Source of the DNA: Candidatus Fermentibacteraceae bacterium
GTDB lineage: Bacteria > Fermentibacterota > Fermentibacteria > Fermentibacterales > JCC-6
Reading direction: 5' to 3'
Assembly (NCBI GenBank): GCA_021162285.1
Contig: JAGGYZ010000289.1
Span: 1 to 19,545 of the forward strand
DNA length: 19,545 nt
Translations under genes and position numbers: made by a program
Shown here: piece by piece, positions 7,207-14,243 of the stretch
Layout: each line of letters starts with the position of its first letter
Numbering within the stretch: position 1 is the first letter of the stretch
The notes under the pieces: model-generated
Seen by the model: only the letters and a program-made list of their open reading frames with translations
What the model was told of the DNA's origin: nothing
Database searches by the model: none

Positions 7207-7899
7207 CTAGTCCCAGAAGAGTCCATGCTGCCTTGCTCCATTGGAAACAAGAAGCCGCTCTATTTCCTCGTAGTCGCTTTCTCTCTCCGGGCTGCTGCTT
7301 TTCCTCACTCTGTATTTGCTTTCAGAGGCGATTTTCAGCGCTGTTTTCCCGGCATCATTTCTGGCATCAATATCTATACCTCTGCCAAACAGGAGTTGCA
7401 TAACCTCTGTATCGCCCCGCTTTGCGGCCAGGTGGAAAGCCGTGCCGCCGGAAAAACCGGTGACATCCGTACTGGCACCGGCGTCAAGAAGCATCCTGAC
7501 AATTTCAGGAGAAGACCTGGAAACCGCATACAGAAGAGCACACATTCCCAGCTCGTTTTTCCAGTTTACATCTGCTCCAGCTTCAATAAGCGCCTTTACG
7601 GTTTCAGTATGTCCTTCTGAAACAGCATGGATAATCGCTGTATTAAAACTTTTGTCAGAGATGTTAACATGAGCCCCGTTCTCCAGAAGCAGCTTCACCG
7701 TTGAAGTTTCACCCATACTTGCCGCACTGGTAAAAGCTGTATTGCCGTACCTGCCCTCCCCGTTGATGTCGAACAGCGGTTTAAGCTTTCCCCGGAAGAT
7801 CTTTCTTCGACGTTCATTCTTTATCAGAGCCTTTTTAACTGTATGCGTGTCTCCCCTGGAGCAGGCAGCGATAAAACTGTCCTGATCTATTCTGGACAT
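7207..7899 (-). CDS. Ankyrin-repeat protein
   Basis: This 230-residue soluble protein has about five ankyrin repeats. The clearest are GNTAFTSAASMGETSTVKLL (about 52-71), NTAIIHAVSEGHTETVKALI (about 85-104), MCALLYAVSRSSPEIVRMLL, GTAFHLAAKRGDTEVMQLLF and a degenerate last one, KTALKIASESKYRVRKSSSP, which carries a charged insertion. It has no signal peptide, membrane helix or enzymatic domain, so it is probably a cytoplasmic binding partner. It starts 10 nt after the upstream ChrB-domain gene and so belongs to that operon, perhaps translationally coupled, since the start has only a weak ribosome site (ACCGGTA). The target is unknown. Bacterial ankyrin proteins are often accessory genes, some acting as antitoxin-like or immunity-like binders; that is only context here. 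Confidence 0.82.
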   Translation of the reverse strand: MSRIDQDSFIAACSRGDTHTVKKALIKNERRRKIFRGKLKPLFDINGEGRYGNTAFTSAASMGETSTVKLLLENGAHVNISDKSFNTAIIHAVSEGHTETVKALIEAGADVNWKNELGMCALLYAVSRSSPEIVRMLLDAGASTDVTGFSGGTAFHLAAKRGDTEVMQLLFGRGIDIDARNDAGKTALKIASESKYRVRKSSSPERESDYEEIERLLVSNGARQHGLFWD

Positions 7900-7909
7900 T
7901 ACCGGTCAA

Positions 7910-8347
7910 TCAGGTTTTGTTTCTGGTCACATCCAGGCGGCACCATGCATACAGGGAATCGTAAATCTCAAACTGCTTCTCAAGATTCTTTTCATCATCC
8001 GGGTAGCGCAGGCTGTAGCCCACGGCAATTGCTTCAAATCCTCTGGCCAGAGGATCGCTGTCGATATCACTGGTGTCTGCTGCATGGATGATCTTCGCCA
8101 GCCTTAGCAGCCCTTTGTCTTTAAGCTCAAATTTTTCTATAAGGGTTTCGAAAGAACACTTGCCGTCATGATGACCGTACTCAACCCCGGGAGCGTCAAA
8201 GGGAATGGCATTCTCTGTGTCTGCCACTTCCTCAATCCGGCTTTTGGGAACGAAAAGTATTTCAGCCTGAGAATCGATGAACCTTCTGATAAGCCATGGA
8301 CAAGCCACTCTGTCAACGTGTACATGAGAACGGGTAACCCACTTCAT
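7910..8347 (-). CDS. Stand-alone ChrB C-terminal-domain protein, copy 1
   Basis: This 145-residue protein consists only of the ChrB C-terminal domain (PF09828-type): WVTRSHVHVDRVACPWLIRR at residues 3-22, then RFIDSQAEILFVP, IPFDAPGVEYGHHDGKCSFE, IHAADTSDID and YDSLYAWCRLDV. In classical ChrB this domain follows a regulator part and is linked to chromate sensing or resistance. No N-terminal regulator domain and no chrA transporter are present, so a chromate role is unproven. Conserved Asp12, Cys16, His56/57 and Cys61-type residues suggest metal or redox chemistry. A strong ribosome site (AAGGAGGA) precedes the ATG. The ankyrin gene follows after 10 nt. A near-identical paralogue, differing mostly at the C-terminal end, lies at 10609-11046. 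Confidence 0.85.
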   Translation of the reverse strand: MKWVTRSHVHVDRVACPWLIRRFIDSQAEILFVPKSRIEEVADTENAIPFDAPGVEYGHHDGKCSFETLIEKFELKDKGLLRLAKIIHAADTSDIDSDPLARGFEAIAVGYSLRYPDDEKNLEKQFEIYDSLYAWCRLDVTRNKT

Positions 8348-8382
8348 AACTCCTCCTTGTTTGAACGAAATACGGAGATCTG

Positions 8383-8413
8383 CTGAACATAGTGTTCAGG
8401 CAGGCTGTTGCAA
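8383..8413 (-). promoter_or_regulatory. Promoter and operator-like palindrome of ChrB-domain copy 1
   Basis: On the minus strand TTGCAA (8413-8408) and TATGTT (8391-8386) are 16 nt apart. A perfect palindrome, CTGAACA-TAG-TGTTCAG (8383-8399), overlaps the -10 box. It begins 36 bp from the start codon, exactly as in copy 2. Conservation between copies supports function. The binding regulator is unknown. Confidence 0.5.
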
Positions 8414-8571
8414 GCCCTTCGCCGTGAGTACCGGAACCCTGAAATTCGCAGTATCGCAATGCATCTGTCAGACAGTCTGCAAGAATTGTTGTACTTCAGT
8501 AGCTTTCCAGGTGATGATAACTTGGATTCCTTTGTTATTGATATAATCGACTATAAACTGCCCGTTTCCCG

Positions 8572-8587
8572 GGGCATACTTTTTGCT
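8572..8587 (+). promoter_or_regulatory. sigma54-type promoter before the pilin-like gene
   Basis: GGGCATACTTTTTGCT fits the -24/-12 consensus TGGCAcgnnnnTTGCw. GGCA (8573-8576) and TTGC (8583-8586) are present, with exactly 12 nt between the GG and GC elements. Transcription should begin near 8598, just before the ribosome site GGAGG (8600-8604). Type IV pilin genes are often sigma54-dependent (PilSR). A TATAAT at 8542-8547 with a poorly spaced -35 is a weaker alternative. Confidence 0.6.
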
Positions 8588-8610
8588 TATAAACTAGTTG
8601 GAGGTGTTTT

Positions 8611-9087
8611 ATGCGCAAAGGTTTTACGTTAATCGAATTAATGGTTGTTATCCTTATTATAGGAATTCTTGCGGCCATAGCCATTCCCAAGTATGTGGGC
8701 ATCACCAAAAAAGCTCAGGCAGCCAGGGTTGTTTCAGACTATCAAACAATTCTTCTTGCAGCAAAATCATGTCTCGCTGAAACAGGAGAGTACCCGCCAG
8801 ACAGGGGGCCTGGAAGTATTCCCAACGAACTAAAGCCCTATCTTCCTGATGGTTTTACCTTCAATCTACAATCCGAAATGGGATTCCGATATGATTGGGA
8901 TAACTGGGTAATTGATGGACGACCCAAGCATAGCTTTACTGGAATTATGTATGGCATTTCTGTAACAACTAGCGATATGGCGCTCATTAGTGCTATTGAA
9001 GAAATCTATAAAGGCGCATTCCAGTATTCACTAGGAAGAAATTATACATTTGTAATTGAGTTCATTCCTGAAGACGGAGAAATCTAG
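8611..9087 (+). CDS. Prepilin-type N-methylation protein (GspG/PilA-like pseudopilin)
   Basis: The 158-residue product starts with a class III prepilin leader, MRKG, cleaved before Phe5. The hydrophobic methylated helix FTLIELMVVILIIGILAAIA follows, with Glu9 being the conserved Glu5 of the mature protein. The globular domain has a GspG-like ETGEYPPDRGPGSIPNELKP region at about 55-74 and a strand-rich end. Such proteins are processed by prepilin peptidase and assembled into type IV pili or type II secretion pseudopili at the inner membrane. No assembly ATPase, platform or peptidase gene is in the window, so the machine must be encoded elsewhere. The start is fixed by GGAGG seven bases upstream. 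A second, coupled gene follows after 2 nt. Confidence 0.9.
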   Translation: MRKGFTLIELMVVILIIGILAAIAIPKYVGITKKAQAARVVSDYQTILLAAKSCLAETGEYPPDRGPGSIPNELKPYLPDGFTFNLQSEMGFRYDWDNWVIDGRPKHSFTGIMYGISVTTSDMALISAIEEIYKGAFQYSLGRNYTFVIEFIPEDGEI

Positions 9088-9089
9088 CT

Positions 9090-9554
9090 ATGAGCGATAA
9101 AAACTTTGACCTCGCAGAGCAGGAAGTAAAGCAATCTTCTGAAAGGAAAATTCAGCAGAAGAAAAGTATTTCTTCTAAGAAGGGTAAGCTGATTGCAATT
9201 GGAATATTGTTTGTGGCGTTTGTTGCTATTGGAGTAAACAGTTTTCTTGAGATCAAAAAATTGAATGCTCCACCGGAGCAGACAAAAGAAGAGATTATTC
9301 AAGACATGAGCAGCTATCTTTTTATGGTAATTGCTCAGCTTGACGCATTTACAAATGAAACTGGAAGCCTGCCATCTTCAGAGGAGGACTTTCTCGGTGA
9401 GGATGATCCCTACATAGAGTATTCAGTGGTGGGTGATGGATATCAGTTACAACTTTCCTACGCAGATACTACAATTTTCTTTAGTTCTGATGAAGATCCT
9501 TCTCAGCTACTAACAGAAGAGGCACTTATTCAAATGGGAATACCAGTTGACTAA
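9090..9554 (+). CDS. Single-pass membrane protein with pilin-like periplasmic domain
   Basis: This 154-residue protein has a charged cytoplasmic tail of about 32 residues rich in Lys, Gln and Ser. One membrane helix follows at about 34-53 (LIAIGILFVAFVAIGVNSFL), then a periplasmic domain. The latter contains AQLDAFTNETGSLPSSEEDF and YIEYSVVGDGYQLQLSY, a pattern similar to the globular part of minor pilins or GspG. There is no prepilin cleavage motif, so it should stay anchored instead of entering a fibre. It starts 2 nt after the pilin-like gene, with GGAGA as the ribosome site, so it shares the sigma54-type promoter. I do not recognise a named family. It could be an assembly partner, chaperone or decoy for the upstream pilin. 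Confidence 0.75.
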   Translation: MSDKNFDLAEQEVKQSSERKIQQKKSISSKKGKLIAIGILFVAFVAIGVNSFLEIKKLNAPPEQTKEEIIQDMSSYLFMVIAQLDAFTNETGSLPSSEEDFLGEDDPYIEYSVVGDGYQLQLSYADTTIFFSSDEDPSQLLTEEALIQMGIPVD

Positions 9555-9715
9555 AATCGACTACCAATAAAGTATATTCTATTTTTGATGAGTTCCTTGC
9601 TTAATGCAAAGTACCTGAACTGAGCGATTCCAGTTATTTTCACTCTTAGAGCCATAACTTCCTGTAAATTTACAGCCAGGATTTTACTGAGATAACGGGC
9701 AACTTTATCTTGTAT

Positions 9716-10531
9716 TCAGGGAATTAGCTTTGTTTCAACGGGAGAATTCACGGAGAACTGATTGTGACTGATGAACCTGAATATTTCTGTACGGCGGGAG
9801 TAAGAGCTGTGTTTAATGGGGTCGGAGTTGTGTGAGCAGTCTACGGTAAGAGCGTTGCTTACAACTTTGCTTCTGGGGACCGGGCCGGTGGAGCCCAGGG
9901 CATAGTCACCCCATTCTCCCAGGGGATAAGAGTATTTGAGAACATCATCATCTTCCGACTTGAATATGAAAGTAGAAGCGGCGAACTTAACGGCGTTGGC
10001 AAAGGGCATGCCTCTGGTAAGTTTGTAGTTACCAACGGCAGCGGCCATGAGGTAAATGCTGCTTACTGGAATGCTGCCTATTTTTTGAAGGGCTTTCAGC
10101 GTAAGAAAGCAGCCGAGACTGTGTGCAATTATGTCTACCCTGGATGCAGAGAGTGAGATGTCCGCAATCAGTTCCCCCAGTTTTTTAGACAGTTGTCTGG
10201 CTCTTTTCTTTGCAGGCCAGTAGCTCAGCTTCTTTGTGCCACCCGGCCACACATAACCTACTGTCTGATCGTGAGGAATCTGGTTGGTTACGAGCTGATC
10301 GGTTATTCTGAGATACGCATCACATATCTTTTCAAATGTGTTGTTGTAACCATGAATAAGAAGGATCACATGTTTGTTTTCAAGAAGCGTGGAAAGAGTG
10401 CTCATGGATATTGCCGTGTTGGCAGACCGCCTGGGGTCGGCAAGGTTAACAAGCTTCACCCTGTGGCTTCTTGAGATTTCACCGGCCTTGTAAAATCTCT
10501 TTCTTGAACTGATTATCGGAATCACACTCAC
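9716..10531 (-). CDS. Alpha/beta hydrolase (DUF900-like serine esterase)
   Basis: This 271-residue protein shows an alpha/beta-hydrolase core: the HVILLIHGYNNTF strand and oxyanion region at about 54-66, the nucleophile elbow AHSLG at 136-140 with Ser138, an acidic candidate in KSEDDDVLKY (191-200), and a candidate catalytic His241 in HSSYSRR. The layout matches DUF900-type hydrolases of unknown substrate. No signal peptide is present, so it is likely cytoplasmic. The GTG start at 10531 has an AGGTAAAGA-type site, and GGAGG lies slightly further upstream. It is the downstream gene of ChrB-domain copy 2. The ChrB frame, if read past its TGA, would end in a GTGA overlap with this start. The function in this operon is unknown. 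Confidence 0.82.
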   Translation of the reverse strand: MSVIPIISSRKRFYKAGEISRSHRVKLVNLADPRRSANTAISMSTLSTLLENKHVILLIHGYNNTFEKICDAYLRITDQLVTNQIPHDQTVGYVWPGGTKKLSYWPAKKRARQLSKKLGELIADISLSASRVDIIAHSLGCFLTLKALQKIGSIPVSSIYLMAAAVGNYKLTRGMPFANAVKFAASTFIFKSEDDDVLKYSYPLGEWGDYALGSTGPVPRSKVVSNALTVDCSHNSDPIKHSSYSRRTEIFRFISHNQFSVNSPVETKLIP

Positions 10532-10608
10532 TCTTTACCTGCCTCCGGTCTGTGTTGTTTTTCTTCGTCTTCAAGCTGCTGCTGTTCAGCAGTGGTATCA
10601 AACAAATC

Positions 10609-11046
10609 TCAGGTTTTACTTCTCGCAACATCAAGGCGGCACCAGGCGTACAGAGAGTCGTAAACCTCAAACTGCTTCTCTAGATTCTTTTCATCATCCG
10701 GATAACGAAGGCTGTAGCCCACGGCAATAGCTTCAAATCCTCTGGCCAGAGGATCGCTGTCTATATCACTGGTATCTGCGGCATGGATGATCTTCGCCAG
10801 CCTCAGCAGCCCCTTATCCTTAAGCTCGAACTTTTCTATAAGGGTTTCAAAAGAGCATTTGCCGTCATGGTGACCATACTCCACTCCAGGGGCATCAAAG
10901 GGAATGGCATTCTCTGTGTCTGCCACTTCCTCAATCCGGCTTTTGGGAACGAAAAGTATCTCAGCCTGAGAATCGATAAACCTTCTGATAAGCCAGGGAC
11001 ATGCCACTCTGTCTACGTGCACATGAGAACGGGTAACCCACTTCAT
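10609..11046 (-). CDS. Stand-alone ChrB C-terminal-domain protein, copy 2
   Basis: This 145-residue paralogue is almost identical to copy 1. The only differences seen are Ile to Val in the FEVYDSLYAWC region and two changes at the very end (VARSKT against VTRNKT). All conserved ChrB-domain residues are present, including the DRVACPWLIRR motif and the GHHDGKCSFE segment. A strong ribosome site (AAGGAGGA) and the conserved promoter/palindrome lie upstream. After the TGA the same frame stays open for 26 acidic, Gln-rich codons up to the start of the hydrolase gene, which may reflect an ancestral longer protein. The neighbour upstream is the frameshifted Panacea-like antitoxin gene. A role in chromate or metal stress is possible but not supported by any chrA nearby. 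Confidence 0.85.
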   Translation of the reverse strand: MKWVTRSHVHVDRVACPWLIRRFIDSQAEILFVPKSRIEEVADTENAIPFDAPGVEYGHHDGKCSFETLIEKFELKDKGLLRLAKIIHAADTSDIDSDPLARGFEAIAVGYSLRYPDDEKNLEKQFEVYDSLYAWCRLDVARSKT

Positions 11047-11081
11047 GAATCCTCCTTCGTTGAATAAAAAACTGACACCTG

Positions 11082-11112
11082 CTGAACATAGTATTCAGGC
11101 AACCTGTTGCAA
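11082..11112 (-). promoter_or_regulatory. Promoter and operator-like palindrome of ChrB-domain copy 2
   Basis: On the minus strand TTGCAA (11112-11107) and TATGTT (11090-11085) are 16 nt apart, as in copy 1. The palindrome at 11082-11098 carries one mismatch (TATTCAG in place of TGTTCAG). The two copies may therefore respond differently to a shared regulator. Confidence 0.5.
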
Positions 11113-11165
11113 GCCGTTCGGTATGAGCACCGTGTCTTGGAATTCGCTGTGCCGCAATGTATCAA

Positions 11166-12334
11166 TCAGACTGTCAGAAGGAGTGTCTCTGCATGCCTGT
11201 ACGAAATCAGTCTGGCCGTTTCGGTTTGTATCCAGCCGATTTCTTTGTGCGACATTTCCGTGATCTCTGAAGAATTCATCTCATCGAAATACTCTAAAAC
11301 ACTCTCCAGAGTCTGCTGCTCATGCTCAGTGAGATATTCAGTGTGTGATTGTATCCTGGTTACATACATCTGCCCTGCATATCCACTGTTTTCATAGGTA
11401 ACCTCCCGGACTTCAACAAGCGAAAGGTCTTCCTCCATAACAGCAAGCAGTTTTTGTAGTCGTTGGGAACAGGGCCATAGGGCAAAGCTGCGTACTGGGA
11501 ACCGGTAATGGATATATGGTTTTCCCTGAAGTGAAGAAAATCCGCATAGAACAGTAATTTGTTCAACTTCGTTATCAGTACACCACCTCTGGCACACAGG
11601 TATTCCACCGCTCCCAGATACTTCTTCTCAAAGGAGAATCTTCTGAAACCATTCGTTTCCTCTGGTGGAACACTTGAAGGATTACTGTCAAGACCAGCAA
11701 GAATACCACTTCTCCTACCTCTCTTAGACAGAAGAATACTCTTTAATCTATCTCTCTTTTCCCTGCTGACCGCCTCCGGCGTTAGCTTAACAAGTCTTAG
11801 AAGACCTGCCTGTGTATCTGCTTCCTGAAGCTCACGGTCGTGGCTTAAACTCTGCAGTGCTCCGTTTTCGTACCTGCTCAGAGTAACAGCTCCCCAACCC
11901 AGAAGAGCTGTCAACTCTTTCTGAGTGAGTTCGTACTTATGCCTGAATTTCTTTATTTGAAGGGGGAAAAGCATGGATTTCTTTTTCCGATACATATCAT
12001 ACGCTTCAGCCAGAGAGTCGTGATCGGAATTTGATGTGTCAAATTCCTCACCACAGTTGGGGCAACGGAAGTAGTGTGCATCTACCTGAAAGTCTTCACC
12101 TCTAACCCTAATACTCTCTTTATCCCTAATCTCAGTTAGTTCTCTTTTGTCAACCTCTACCGGTAAAAAAGCTGTTACCGCTTGATTAATCCATGCATAC
12201 ACTTTCCTGTTGTTTTGGCACGGCAGACGCTGACGAGCCCGCACTGCTGTCAAGAGCAATTTGCCCAGCTCCATTGAGCGCCGCTGGAAAAACATCCTCC
12301 TGTTGAATATCAGGAAGGTCTTTCTGATTGTCAT
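11166..12334 (-). pseudogene. MqsA/Panacea (SocA-like) antitoxin-type gene, frameshifted
   Basis: The first frame (12334-11360) encodes one zinc-type CPNC pair (residues 91-94). It continues with an HTH region, YELTQKELTALLGWGAVTLS plus RYENGALQS (about 134-162), as in MqsA-like antitoxins, and with the start of a Panacea/DUF4065 domain, including TKLNKLLFYADFLHF at 255-269 and YAALPYGPVPNDYK at 281-294. The rest of that domain (LLAVMEEDLSLVEV onwards to 11166) is in the -1 frame. The shift lies at an A5 run (11451-11455); one more A, or a -1 slip after the AAA codon, restores NDYKKLLAVMEED. The true N-terminus is uncertain: no candidate start has a well-spaced ribosome site. Panacea antitoxins normally neutralise an adjacent toxin, and none is recognised here. 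It is either a decayed gene, a sequencing indel or programmed frameshifting. Confidence 0.75.
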
Positions 12335-12463
12335 GCAGTAAAGGCCACTTCAGAACAGCAACCCGCTCGGATGATACTCCAGACATGCATTCGCAATTTC
12401 GCTGTTGTCATGAAACGACTTGTTTTAAAAGTCTGTGATCGGGCAGAGGACTTTGTGAGTATC

Positions 12464-14101
12464 CTACCTCATTACAATGATTCGGTAAGAACTATCCAGT
12501 GAATTTGTATTTACTTTTAACAGATACACTCCCGGAGAGAATTGAGAAGCCTGCCATCTGAATATATGCTCTCCTTCAGGAAGATTTCCATCATAAAGTG
12601 TTTCGACAAGCCTGCCGTCCAAACTGAAAACTTGCACAGAACAATCAGAAGATTCTGTCTGTATTAAAGTAGCATAAGCAACACTTTTAGCAGGATTCGG
12701 AAATACCCGGCAATCTAATGTAGGAATTTCCAGAGATTCTTCCTCCGCAACATCCTGGCTTGTGCTGTACTTAATAGTAGCATATCCTCTGTATATAGAC
12801 ACGCCACCTTCGCTACCACCGGTTACATACACATTACCTGCAGCGTCTACATCAATAGCAGTAGCAAAATCCCAGGTGCCGGGAGTTTCAGGATTGTATC
12901 GAATACGCCATTCTTCCTCACCGAAGGTGTTGTACTTTATCGTGCAGTAGTCAATATGAGTGCCATTACCAATGCTGGTACCGGTAACATATACATTTCC
13001 ATAAATATCTAAAGAAAGATCAGTAGCACAATCGCTTCCATTTGCAGACCCATTGTAACGAGCTACCCATTGCTCAACACCTGAAGAATTGTACTTGACC
13101 GTTGCATAATCACTAGCAGTGCCATTGCCGGAACTGCGCCCGGTCACATAAACATTCCCGGAATCATCCAAAGCCAGAGCTGAAGGATAATCATCATGAC
13201 TGTATGGTCCATTGTAAGAGCTAACCCATTGCTCAACACCGGATGCATCATACTTTACTAATGTATAATTGATACCCTGATCATAAAAAGGAGTATTACC
13301 AATTACATACACATTCCCTGTAGCATCCAAATCAATGGCACGGGAATAATCATCAGAGTACATTCCCGGAGAATCATAACGAGAAACCCATTCTTCAACA
13401 CCGGCAGGAGTATACTTTATAGTGGCAAAATCGTAAGTTCCCTGGGTATTAAAATTTATGCTTCTTCCTGTTACATAAATATATCCGTCTGAGTCTAAAG
13501 CAATACCTTCAGCGTGATCGTTCCGGTTTCCCGAATGATTGTAATAAGCGACCCATTGTTCAATACCATCTGGATTGTACTTAACAGTGGCGTAGTCTGC
13601 ATTGCTACCACTTTGATTGCTGCTTCCGGTAACATAAACATTACCACAAACATCTACACATATTGCACTGGGTTCATCTGTCTCATTTCCTTGACCACTG
13701 TAATGGGATACCCATTGCTCAATACCGGAGGAATTGTACTTAATAGTGGTATAATCTTTGCCCGCACCGCTACTAAAACCGGTAACATAGACATTTCCCG
13801 ATGAATCCAGACAAATGGCAACAGCCTCATCGTGGCGAAAACCAGAACTGCTATATCTAGCAACCCATTGCTCAACACCGACGGAGTTGTACTTAATTGT
13901 TGCAAAGTCAGTGCTCGTGCCATCTCCTGTACTTTTGCCGGTCACATAAACATTTCCCTCTTCATCAAGAGCAATCGCCGCAGCGGTACCGCTGTACATC
14001 GGACCATTGTAAATACTGGCCCAGGCTATATCTGGATTCTCACCTGAAGCCACACCAGGAAGGACAGTAACAATTGCCAGCATAAATAATAGTACCATCA
14101 T
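12464..14101 (-). CDS. Secreted SBBP beta-propeller protein with T9SS sorting tail
   Basis: I prefer the ATG at 14101 (545 residues) because AAGGGAG lies 8-10 bases before it; the frame also has an ATG at 14125. A signal peptide (MMVLLFMLAIVTVLPGVASG) is followed by eight repeats of about 52-58 residues. Each repeat contains a D-x-x-G-NVYVTG element, a YATIKYN element and a G-V-E-QWVARY element, the SBBP/beta-propeller type. The last 75 or so residues are a T9SS type A sorting domain starting FPNPAKSVAYATL, with LDGRLVETLYDG and GVYLLKVNT before the basic end. Such cargo crosses the outer membrane by type IX secretion and is often surface-attached. The substrate is unknown. It is flanked by toxin-antitoxin debris and lies alone in its orientation block. 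Confidence 0.9.
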   Translation of the reverse strand: MMVLLFMLAIVTVLPGVASGENPDIAWASIYNGPMYSGTAAAIALDEEGNVYVTGKSTGDGTSTDFATIKYNSVGVEQWVARYSSSGFRHDEAVAICLDSSGNVYVTGFSSGAGKDYTTIKYNSSGIEQWVSHYSGQGNETDEPSAICVDVCGNVYVTGSSNQSGSNADYATVKYNPDGIEQWVAYYNHSGNRNDHAEGIALDSDGYIYVTGRSINFNTQGTYDFATIKYTPAGVEEWVSRYDSPGMYSDDYSRAIDLDATGNVYVIGNTPFYDQGINYTLVKYDASGVEQWVSSYNGPYSHDDYPSALALDDSGNVYVTGRSSGNGTASDYATVKYNSSGVEQWVARYNGSANGSDCATDLSLDIYGNVYVTGTSIGNGTHIDYCTIKYNTFGEEEWRIRYNPETPGTWDFATAIDVDAAGNVYVTGGSEGGVSIYRGYATIKYSTSQDVAEEESLEIPTLDCRVFPNPAKSVAYATLIQTESSDCSVQVFSLDGRLVETLYDGNLPEGEHIFRWQASQFSPGVYLLKVNTNSLDSSYRIIVMR

Positions 14102-14149
14102 GACATCTTCTCCCTTATTGACCATCTTTCTCTAGAAGTAGTGGCCTTC

Positions 14150-14240
14150 TCCACATTTGTTCCAGTAAACGACTACAACACTATCTACCTTGTCGTATCC
14201 ATCCATAATCCAGATGCCCGCGTCCGCAGTTCGTTCAGGC
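14150..14240 (-). pseudogene. Decayed hepT fragment
   Basis: The minus strand encodes DAGIWIMDGYDKVDSVVV, which matches DARNWVIHGYDKVDDVVI of the intact HepT protein at 14644-14982. The DNA is also clearly similar over about 50 bp (CCTTGTCGTATCCAT is shared). The catalytic Arg and His of the R-x4-H-x-Y motif are replaced (Gly and Asp) while the Tyr remains. Upstream codons are lost, replaced on the other strand by the VanZ-like gene. This is a dead remnant of a second MNT-HEPN locus. Confidence 0.7.
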
Positions 14241-14243
14241 CAC

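Larger units (their letters stand above)
7910..8487. repeat. Duplicated block, copy 1 (ChrB-domain gene plus its promoter region)
   Basis: The whole ChrB-domain gene, its ribosome site, promoter and about 100 bp further upstream align with 10609-11186 in the same orientation. The coding part is nearly identical and the upstream part is more diverged. Similarity fades just beyond the sequence that, in copy 2, is the 3' end of the Panacea-like gene. It ends on the other side at the shared stop-codon region. The two copies are about 2.7 kb apart. Confidence 0.85.
10609..11186. repeat. Duplicated block, copy 2
   Basis: This is the partner of 7910-8487, direct orientation. Its outer end contains the last codons and stop of the Panacea-like gene, and about 20 bp of that tail are recognisable in copy 1 with one gap. 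Copy 2 is therefore probably the source arrangement and copy 1 the derivative; that direction is an inference. Confidence 0.8.

Noticed and set aside
8361..8632. Plus-strand open frames upstream of the pilin-like gene
   Set aside because: They overlap the conserved ChrB promoter/palindrome, lack ribosome sites and are not preserved in the duplicate at 11047-11186.
10560..10610. CTGCTG-AA-CAGCAG hairpin between ChrB copy 2 and the hydrolase gene as a terminator
   Set aside because: No T-tract follows, and the sequence lies in an open, protein-like frame with a coupled downstream start.
12186..12386. 66-codon minus-strand frame before the Panacea-like gene, considered as a missing toxin partner
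   Set aside because: It overlaps the N-terminal part of the antitoxin frame, has low-complexity Ser/Ala content and no toxin motif.
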